Below, in pieces: positions 57,769-64,000 of a DNA stretch of 64,000 nt (the stretch's first letter is position 1; every line of letters begins with the position of its first letter). The DNA is taken from NCBI RefSeq assembly GCF_023544465.1, contig NZ_JALPVL010000008.1, positions 464,822 to 528,821 of the forward strand, given 5' to 3'. Source of the stretch: Paractinoplanes maris (lineage in GTDB: Bacteria > Actinomycetota > Actinomycetes > Mycobacteriales > Micromonosporaceae). The notes beneath the pieces were generated by a model. The model saw nothing but the letters and a program-made list of their open reading frames with translations, made no database searches and was not told the origin of the DNA. Position numbers and translations under genes: made by a program.

Positions 57769-59880
57769 ATGCAGGTTTGGCCTGGTCATCGGTACCCGTT
57801 GGGTGCCACGTACGACGGCACGGGCACGAACTTCGCGATCTTCTCCGAGGGGGCCGAAGCGGTCGAGTTGTGCCTGTTCGACCCGTCCGGCAACGAGCGC
57901 AAGGTCCAGCTCCACGAGCAGGACGCGTTCGTCTGGCACGCCTACCTCCCCGGGGTCGAGCCGGGTCAGCGCTACGGCTACCGCATGTACGGGCCGTACG
58001 ACCCGTCCCGCGGGCTGCGGTACAACCCGCACAAGCTGCTGCTCGACCCGTACGCGCGAGCCGTCGACGCCGACATCGACTGGCACCCGTCGCTGTACGC
58101 GTACGACATGGAGAGCCCCGACCAGATGTCGGATCTCGACTCCGCGCCGTACATGTCCAAGGGCGTGGTCGTGAACCCGTACTTCGACTGGGGAAACGAC
58201 CGCCGGCCGGACATCCCGTACCACCACTCGGTGATCTACGAGACCCACGTCAAGGGGCTGACCGAGCGGCACCCCGAGGTCCCCAAGGACATGCGCGGCA
58301 GCTACTCGGCGATCGGCCACCCGGCGATCATCGAGCACCTCAAGGGCCTCGGCGTGACCGCGGTCGAGCTGATGCCGGTGCACCAGTTCGTGCACGACAA
58401 CCGGCTGCACGACCTCGGCCTGCGCAACTACTGGGGCTACAACACGCTCGGCTTCTTCGCGCCCTACCACGGCTATTCGTCGACCGGCACCCTCGGCCAG
58501 CAGACCCAGGAGTTCCGGGGCATGGTCAAGGCCCTGCACAAGGCGGGCATGGAGGTGATCCTCGACGTCGTCTACAACCACACCGCCGAGGGCAACCACC
58601 TGGGCCCGACGATGAGCCTCAAGGGCATCGACAACCGGACCTACTACCGTCTGGTGGACGATCAGCCGCAGTTCTACATGGATTACACCGGCACGGGTAA
58701 CAGCCTCAACGTGCGCAGCCCGCAGAGCCTCCAGCTGATCATGGATTCGCTGCGGTACTGGGTCACCGAGATGCACGTCGACGGCTTCCGCTTCGACCTG
58801 GCCTCGACGCTGGCCCGCGAGTTCTACGACGTCGACCGGCTGTCGACCTTCTTCGAGGTCGTCCAGCAGGACCCGGTGGTCGGCCAGGTCAAGCTGATCG
58901 CCGAGCCGTGGGACGTCGGCCCCGGCGGTTACCAGGTGGGCAACTTCCCGCCCAACTGGACCGAGTGGAACGGCAAGTACCGCGACACCGTCCGCGACTT
59001 CTGGCGCGGCGAGCCGGCCACGCTGGCCGAGTTCGCCTCCCGGATCACCGGCTCGGCCGACCTCTACCAGGACGACGGCCGCAAGCCGTTCCACTCGATC
59101 AACTTCGTGACCGCCCACGACGGCTTCACGCTGAACGACCTGGTGTCGTACAACGACAAGCACAACGACGCCAACGGCGAGGAGAACCGGGACGGCGAGA
59201 GCCACAACCGGTCGTGGAACTGCGGGATCGAGGGCCCGACCGACGACGAGAAGGTGCTCGAGCTGCGGGCCAAGCAGCGGCGCAACTTCCTGGCCACGCT
59301 GATGCTCTCGCAGGGCGTCCCGATGATCTCGCACGGCGACGAGCTGGGCCGCACCCAGCAGGGCAACAACAACGCCTATTGCCAGGACAACGAGATCGCC
59401 TGGATCGACTGGGGCGACGCCGACGAGCAGCTGCTCGAGTTCACCCGCAAGCTCACCGCGTTCCGCCACCGCCACCAGGTGTTCCAGCGGCGGCGGTTCT
59501 TCACCGGCCTGCCGGTCACCGCCCGCGGCGGCGGCGACCCGCTGCCCGACCTCGAGTGGTTCACCCCCGACGGCCGGCAGATGGCCGGCGACGACTGGGG
59601 CAACGACTTCGGGCGCGCGGTCGCGCTGTTCGTCAACGGCGAGGGCATCCGCGAGCGCGGCCAGTACGGCCAGCGCCACGTGGACAGCTCGTTCCTGCTC
59701 TTCTTCAACGCGCACGACGCGCCCATCGAGTTCGCCACGCCTCCCGCGGAGTACGGGGAGAAGTGGGAGAAGGTCATCGAGACGGCCGAACCGTCTCCGG
59801 ATCGCCCGTCGGTCGTCGAGGCCGGCCACAAGATCTGGGTGCCGGACAGGTCGCTCATCGTGCTGGACAGGACGGTCTGA
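57769..59880 (+). CDS. glgX: glycogen debranching enzyme GlgX (isoamylase-type GH13)
   Basis: The 703-residue enzyme cleaves alpha-1,6 branches of phosphorylase-limit glycogen. It has an N-terminal CBM48 domain (1-100), and a GH13 barrel with DVVYNHTAEGN, the nucleophile Asp343 (GFRFDLA), acid Glu379 (IAEPWD) and Asp451 (TAHDGF). C-terminal residues carry the usual beta domain. A ribosome site (GGGAGCACGAC) precedes the ATG. The stop is followed immediately by the treY ATG (TGAATG), so this is the first gene of the glgX-treY-treZ operon, the usual TreX-TreY-TreZ route from glycogen to trehalose. Confidence 0.95.
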   Translation: MQVWPGHRYPLGATYDGTGTNFAIFSEGAEAVELCLFDPSGNERKVQLHEQDAFVWHAYLPGVEPGQRYGYRMYGPYDPSRGLRYNPHKLLLDPYARAVDADIDWHPSLYAYDMESPDQMSDLDSAPYMSKGVVVNPYFDWGNDRRPDIPYHHSVIYETHVKGLTERHPEVPKDMRGSYSAIGHPAIIEHLKGLGVTAVELMPVHQFVHDNRLHDLGLRNYWGYNTLGFFAPYHGYSSTGTLGQQTQEFRGMVKALHKAGMEVILDVVYNHTAEGNHLGPTMSLKGIDNRTYYRLVDDQPQFYMDYTGTGNSLNVRSPQSLQLIMDSLRYWVTEMHVDGFRFDLASTLAREFYDVDRLSTFFEVVQQDPVVGQVKLIAEPWDVGPGGYQVGNFPPNWTEWNGKYRDTVRDFWRGEPATLAEFASRITGSADLYQDDGRKPFHSINFVTAHDGFTLNDLVSYNDKHNDANGEENRDGESHNRSWNCGIEGPTDDEKVLELRAKQRRNFLATLMLSQGVPMISHGDELGRTQQGNNNAYCQDNEIAWIDWGDADEQLLEFTRKLTAFRHRHQVFQRRRFFTGLPVTARGGGDPLPDLEWFTPDGRQMAGDDWGNDFGRAVALFVNGEGIRERGQYGQRHVDSSFLLFFNAHDAPIEFATPPAEYGEKWEKVIETAEPSPDRPSVVEAGHKIWVPDRSLIVLDRTV

Positions 59881-62151
59881 ATGCCCCCTTCTGGAACCTA
59901 TCGAGTCCAGGTCCGCCCCGAGTTCCCGTTGAAGGCGACGGCCGAGCTGGCCGACTACCTGGCCGACCTCGGCGTCAGTCACCTCTACACGGCACCGCTG
60001 CTCACCGCGACTCCCGGTTCCGAACACGGTTACGACGTGGTCGACCACTCCCAGGTCAGCCCGGCACTGGGCGGCGCCGACGGCCTGCGCGTGCTGTCCG
60101 CCGCGGTCAAGAACGCCGGCCTGGGGCTGGTGGTCGACATCGTGCCCAACCACGCCGGCGTCGCCGTGCCCTCGGCCAACCCGACCTGGTGGGACGTGCT
60201 GCGCCGGGGACGGGAATCGGAGTTCGCCGACTTCTACGACATCGACTGGTCGCGCGGCCGGCTGCTGATCCCGACCCTGGCCGACTCGCCCGACGCGCTC
60301 GACGACCTGCGTCTCGAGGACGGCGAGCTGCGCTACTTCGACAAACGGTTCCCGATCGCCGACGGCACCGGCGAGGGCACGCCGCGCGAGGTGCACGACC
60401 GGCAGCACTACGAACTGGTCAACTGGACCCGCGGGGACAGCGAGCTCAACTACCGCCGGTTCTTCGCGATCGTCGACCTGGCCGGCCTGCGCGTCGAGGA
60501 CCCGAAGGTCTTCGACGCCACCCACGCCGAGATCCTGCGCTGGGTCGACGAGGACCTCGTGCAGGGCATCCGCATCGACCACCCGGACGGGTTGCGCGAC
60601 CCCGGGGCCTACTTCGAGCGCCTGCGCCGGGCCGCTCCCGACACCTGGCTGGTGATCGAGAAGATCCTCGAGCCGGGCGAGGAGATGCCGGACTGGCCGG
60701 TCGACGGCACCACCGGCTACGACGCGCTGGCCGAGGTGGGCGGCGTCTTCGTCGACCCCGGCACCGAGGCCTTCTTCGACACCCTGCAGCACCACCTGAC
60801 CGGGGGCGAGACGTCCTGGCAGGACCTCGTGCACGGCACCAAGCTCACCGCCGCGACCACGTTGCTCGCCGCCGAGCTGGCCCGCATGGGCCGCCTGGCC
60901 CCCGACGTCGAGGCCGCCCCGCGCGCCCTGGCCGAGCTGGCCGCGTGCTTCCCGGTCTACCGCTCCTACCTGCCGTTCGGCTCCCGCCACCTGGCCCGGG
61001 CCCGCTCCGAGGCCGGCCGCCGCCGCCCGCCGCTGATCCCGGTGCTCGACCAGCTCACCGCCCGGCTGCGCAACCCGGACGACGAACTGGCCGCGCGGTT
61101 CCAGCAGTTCACCGGCGCCGTCATGGCCAAGGGCGTGGAGGACACGGCCTTCTACCGCTGGACCCGTTTCACCGCGCGCAACGAGGTGGGCAACGACCCG
61201 GCCGACTTCGCCGTCACCCCCGACGACTTCCACGACGCCAACGAGGAACGGCGCCGCAAGTGGCCGGCGGCGATGACCGCCCTCTCCACCCACGACACCA
61301 AGCGCAGCGAGGACGTGCGGGCCCGGCTGGCCGTGCTGTCCGAGGTGCCGGGCGACTGGACCGAGGTCGTGCGCCGCTGGGTGCGGATCTGCCCGCTGCC
61401 CGACCCGGCACTGGCCCACCTGGTCTGGCAGGCCGCGGTCGGGGCCTGGCCGCTGTCGCGAGAAAGGCTTCAGGCGTACGCGCTGAAAGCGGCCAAGGAG
61501 GCAGCGAGCGCGACCACCTGGACCAAGCCTGACGAGCGCTTCGAGACGGCCCTGCGCGAGATGGTCGACCGTATCTACGACGACCCGGCGCTGCACCGCG
61601 AGGTGACCGACTTCGCCGCGTCGATCACCCCGCCCGGCTGGGCGAACTCGCTCGGGCAGAAACTGGTGCAGCTCACCATGCCCGGCGTGCCCGACGTCTA
61701 TCAGGGCACCGAGCTGTGGGACTACTCGCTGGTCGACCCGGACAACCGCCGCCCGGTCGACTTCGGCGCCCGTCGCGAGTTGCTGGCCCGCATCGACGAC
61801 GGCTGGCTGCCCCCGGTCGACGACACCGGCGCGGCCAAACTGCTCGTCACCAGCCGCGCCCTGCGCCTGCGCCGGCAGCGACCCGAACTGTTCGGCGGCT
61901 ACCGGCCGGTCTTCGCCGACGGCCGGGTCTCCGAGCACGTGCTGGCCTTCGACCGGGGCGGCGCCGTCACGATCGCCACCCGGCTGCCGGTCGGATTGTC
62001 ACGCCACGGCGGCTGGGGCGACACCGTGGTGTCACTCGACGGCCACAGCTGGACGGAAGTGTTCACCAACACCAGCTACGGCGGGAACCGCCTCTCGATG
62101 GCCGAACTCCTGAAGACCTATCCCGTCGCACTCCTGGTGAAAGAGAAATGA
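59881..62151 (+). CDS. treY: malto-oligosyltrehalose synthase
   Basis: The 756-residue GH13 enzyme turns the terminal alpha-1,4 bond of maltodextrin into a trehalose alpha-1,1 bond. It starts SGTYRVQVRPEFPLK, with DYLADLGVSHLYTAPLL and HGYDVVDHSQVSPALGG. Catalytic-region motifs are GIRIDHPDGLRDP (nucleophile Asp) and WLVIEKILEPGE (acid Glu). FTGAVMAKGVEDTAFYRW and THDTKRSEDVRAR near the C-terminal half are diagnostic of TreY. It begins directly after glgX and overlaps treZ by ATGA. Confidence 0.95.
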   Translation: MPPSGTYRVQVRPEFPLKATAELADYLADLGVSHLYTAPLLTATPGSEHGYDVVDHSQVSPALGGADGLRVLSAAVKNAGLGLVVDIVPNHAGVAVPSANPTWWDVLRRGRESEFADFYDIDWSRGRLLIPTLADSPDALDDLRLEDGELRYFDKRFPIADGTGEGTPREVHDRQHYELVNWTRGDSELNYRRFFAIVDLAGLRVEDPKVFDATHAEILRWVDEDLVQGIRIDHPDGLRDPGAYFERLRRAAPDTWLVIEKILEPGEEMPDWPVDGTTGYDALAEVGGVFVDPGTEAFFDTLQHHLTGGETSWQDLVHGTKLTAATTLLAAELARMGRLAPDVEAAPRALAELAACFPVYRSYLPFGSRHLARARSEAGRRRPPLIPVLDQLTARLRNPDDELAARFQQFTGAVMAKGVEDTAFYRWTRFTARNEVGNDPADFAVTPDDFHDANEERRRKWPAAMTALSTHDTKRSEDVRARLAVLSEVPGDWTEVVRRWVRICPLPDPALAHLVWQAAVGAWPLSRERLQAYALKAAKEAASATTWTKPDERFETALREMVDRIYDDPALHREVTDFAASITPPGWANSLGQKLVQLTMPGVPDVYQGTELWDYSLVDPDNRRPVDFGARRELLARIDDGWLPPVDDTGAAKLLVTSRALRLRRQRPELFGGYRPVFADGRVSEHVLAFDRGGAVTIATRLPVGLSRHGGWGDTVVSLDGHSWTEVFTNTSYGGNRLSMAELLKTYPVALLVKEK

Positions 62152-63881
62152 CGCTGTTCGAGGTGTGGGCCCCGGAGAAGACCGTGCGTCTCTCCCTCGG
62201 GGGCGAGGAGCTGGAGATGGAACGCGGCGCGGACGGGTGGTGGCGGCGCGACGTGCCGTCGGCCGGGCCCGGCGCCGACTACGCCTTCGTCGTCCCCGAC
62301 GTCGAACAACCACTGCCCGACCCGCGATCGGCGTGGCTGCCGGCGGGCGTGCACGGCGCCAGCCGCGTCTACGACCACACCGCGTACGCGTGGAACGATC
62401 AGAGCTGGACGGGCAAGCAGCTGCCCGGCTCGGTGCTGTACGAGATGCACGTCGGCACGTTCACGGCCGAGGGCACCTTCGACGCGGCGATCGACCGGCT
62501 CGACCACCTCGTCGAACTCGGCGTCGACCTGGTCGAGCTGCTGCCGGTCAACTCGTTCAACGGCGAATACAACTGGGGCTACGACGGCGTGGCCTGGTTC
62601 GCGCCGCACGAGGCCTACGGCGGTCCGGACGGGTTGAAGCGGTTCGTCGACGCGGCCCACGGGCGCGGGCTCGGCGTGGTGCTCGACGTGGTCTACAACC
62701 ACTTCGGCCCCAGCGGCGCGTACGCCCCGATGTTCGCCCCCTACCTGAACGAGGCCGGCGCCAACCCGTGGGGCTCGGCGGTCAACCTGGACGGGCCGGG
62801 CGCCGAAGAGGTCCGCCGCTACATCATCGACAACGTCCTGATGTGGCTGCGCGACTACCACGTGGACGGCCTCCGGCTCGACGCCGTGCACGCGCTGGCC
62901 GACCACTCGGCGGTCCACCTGCTGGAGCAGATGGCGGTCGAGGTCGAGACGCTGTCGGCCCACGTCAACCGCCCGCTGTCGCTGATCGCCGAGTCCGACC
63001 TCAACGACCCGCGGCTGATCACCCCGCGCGAGGCCGGTGGTTACGGCCTGAACGCCCAGTGGGACGACGACATCCACCACGCGCTGCACGCGACGCTGAC
63101 CGGCGAACGGCAAGGCTACTACGGTGACTTCGGATCCCTGGAATGCCTCGAAACGGTGCTGACCAGCGCGTTCTACCACGCGAACACGTGGTCGAGCTTC
63201 CGCGGGCGCCGGCACGGACGACCGGTCGACCGCAGCCGCACACCCGGCCACCGCTTCGTGGCGTTCCTGCAGGACCACGACCAGATCGGCAACCGCGCCA
63301 TCGGCGACCGCATCTCGGCGACGCTGTCCCCGGGCCTGCTCAAAGTGGGGGCGACCCTGCTGCTGACGTCGCCCTACACGCCGATGCTGTTCATGGGCGA
63401 GGAATGGGCGGCCAGCAGCCCCTGGCAGTTCTTCACCAGCCACCCGGAGCCGGAACTGGCGGCGGCGGTCAAAAACGGGCGCCGGCGCGAGTTCGCGGCG
63501 CACGGCTGGGCCGAGGCGGAAGTGCCGGACCCGCAGGACCCGGAGACGTTCCTGAGGTCCAAACTGGACTGGGACGAGCGCGCGAAACCGGAACACGCGG
63601 AGATCCTCGACATCTACCAGCGGCTGATCGCCCTGCGGCGCAGCCGTCCGGAGCTGACCGATCCATGGCTCGACAAAGTCGAGGTGTGGCACGGAGACCA
63701 GCATCTCGTGATGCGGCGCGGCAGTACGGCTGTGGCGGTCAATCTGGCTGGTGTGCCGCAGACCGTGTCGTTGCGGGACGTTCCCTCTCAGGTGTTGCTC
63801 GCTACGTCCGAGGGTGTTGTCCTCCAGCGTGACCGGGTCGAGTTGCCGGCTGAGAGCGCGGTTGTTGTCGCTTATCGGTGA
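62148..63881 (+). CDS. treZ: malto-oligosyltrehalose trehalohydrolase
   Basis: The 577-residue GH13 enzyme releases trehalose from the TreY product. It has an N-terminal beta domain (FEVWAPEKTVRLSL), LYEMHVGTFTAEGTFDAA, DVVYNHFGPSG, the nucleophile Asp245 (GLRLDAVHAL), acid Glu282 (LIAESD) and Asp378 (FLQDHDQIGNRA). The start ATG overlaps the treY stop. It is the last gene of the trehalose operon and is followed, after 34 bp, by a large inverted repeat. Confidence 0.95.
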   Translation: MTLFEVWAPEKTVRLSLGGEELEMERGADGWWRRDVPSAGPGADYAFVVPDVEQPLPDPRSAWLPAGVHGASRVYDHTAYAWNDQSWTGKQLPGSVLYEMHVGTFTAEGTFDAAIDRLDHLVELGVDLVELLPVNSFNGEYNWGYDGVAWFAPHEAYGGPDGLKRFVDAAHGRGLGVVLDVVYNHFGPSGAYAPMFAPYLNEAGANPWGSAVNLDGPGAEEVRRYIIDNVLMWLRDYHVDGLRLDAVHALADHSAVHLLEQMAVEVETLSAHVNRPLSLIAESDLNDPRLITPREAGGYGLNAQWDDDIHHALHATLTGERQGYYGDFGSLECLETVLTSAFYHANTWSSFRGRRHGRPVDRSRTPGHRFVAFLQDHDQIGNRAIGDRISATLSPGLLKVGATLLLTSPYTPMLFMGEEWAASSPWQFFTSHPEPELAAAVKNGRRREFAAHGWAEAEVPDPQDPETFLRSKLDWDERAKPEHAEILDIYQRLIALRRSRPELTDPWLDKVEVWHGDQHLVMRRGSTAVAVNLAGVPQTVSLRDVPSQVLLATSEGVVLQRDRVELPAESAVVVAYR

Positions 63882-63915
63882 GACCTGGGTGGGTTGGACT
63901 TTCTTGCAGTGGGAC

Positions 63916-63988
63916 GGTTGGGGCCGAGGGTGGCCACGCTGGGCTGTGGAGCGTTTTATGCCCTGCGTGGCCACCCTCGGCCCCAACC
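63916..63988. terminator. long perfect inverted repeat after treZ
   Basis: Arms 63916-63939 and 63965-63988 are perfectly complementary over 24 bp. Four further pairs (63941-63944 with 63960-63963) extend the stem past one T-T mismatch, leaving a 15-base loop. It lies 34 bp after the treZ stop, so it most simply terminates the operon. It is much longer than the other hairpins in the window and may instead be a repeated palindromic element. The sequence from 63989 to the end shows no gene. Confidence 0.7.
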
Positions 63989-64000
63989 TTGCATGGGGAT

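Noticed and set aside
57568..61938. A 1456-codon open frame on the minus strand opposite glgX and treY
   Set aside because: It mirrors codon position bias of GlgX and TreY, has Val/Arg/Gly-rich composition without domains, and the plus strand is clearly coding.

Overview
The window is GC-rich actinobacterial chromosome. Dense GTG/ATG starts, ATGA/GTGA overlaps, an Lsr2 nucleoid protein, F420-dependent enzymes, Sco-type hydrolases and a GlgX-TreY-TreZ operon all fit a soil actinomycete. The overall gene style suggests Micromonosporaceae (Actinoplanes-like), which is inference from recognised families, not from a marker gene. No rRNA, tRNA, IS element, CRISPR array or phage was seen.

Layout. 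1-3.95 kb: the 5' part of a D,D-carboxypeptidase, an unknown protein, lsr2, a MarR regulator, and a SpoIIE-type phosphatase with an RsbW-like anti-sigma kinase. 4.1-6.96 kb: an unusual one-protein sensor (ECF sigma factor, zinc anti-sigma motif, membrane helix, linker and GH128-like glycoside hydrolase) followed by fgd (F420-dependent glucose-6-phosphate dehydrogenase). 7-20.4 kb: a HAD phosphatase, an SSS symporter with a small membrane partner, a PQQ-type sugar dehydrogenase lipoprotein, a secreted hydrolase, an MFS exporter, a heterodimeric ABC exporter and gamma-glutamyltransferase.

20.5-25.7 kb is an accessory, decaying segment. It holds a two-component pair with internal deletions, an orphan nitrilase, a lone CheW, short unknown genes, and two truncated genes that collide tail to tail; one is a cREC-type receiver. 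25.7-30.9 kb carries a tightly overlapping operon (P-loop kinase, PPOX, GrpB, GNAT), an intact NarL-type two-component system, and a divergent CDP-alcohol phosphatidyltransferase with a membrane protein. 31-47.3 kb is housekeeping and signalling: a gene behind a PafBC-like DNA-damage promoter, aroA, an SRPBCC/ArsR pair with two operator boxes, trmB, a GAF-PAS-GAF histidine kinase, a selenium-binding (SBP56) protein coupled to a His/Met-containing membrane protein, a PAC2 protein and a GGDEF-EAL protein.

47.3-52.6 kb is a probable lipid or beta-lactone/olefin-type biosynthetic cluster. It encodes a KASIII/OleA-like enzyme, a GT2 glycosyltransferase, an AMP ligase (OleC-like), a P450 and an OleD-like reductase, with a tandem duplication that makes a 44-codon relay ORF between ligase and P450. 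52.7-54.4 kb holds a CPA2 antiporter fused to a UBP-type zinc finger and a one-domain KhtT-like regulator. 54.4-63.9 kb is alpha-glucan and trehalose metabolism (GT4, amylo-1,6-glucosidase, glgX-treY-treZ), ending in a 24-bp perfect inverted repeat.

The best candidates for undescribed biology are the ECF-GH128 fusion, the OleA/GT2/OleC/P450/OleD cluster with its relay ORF, and the antiporter-UBP fusion.
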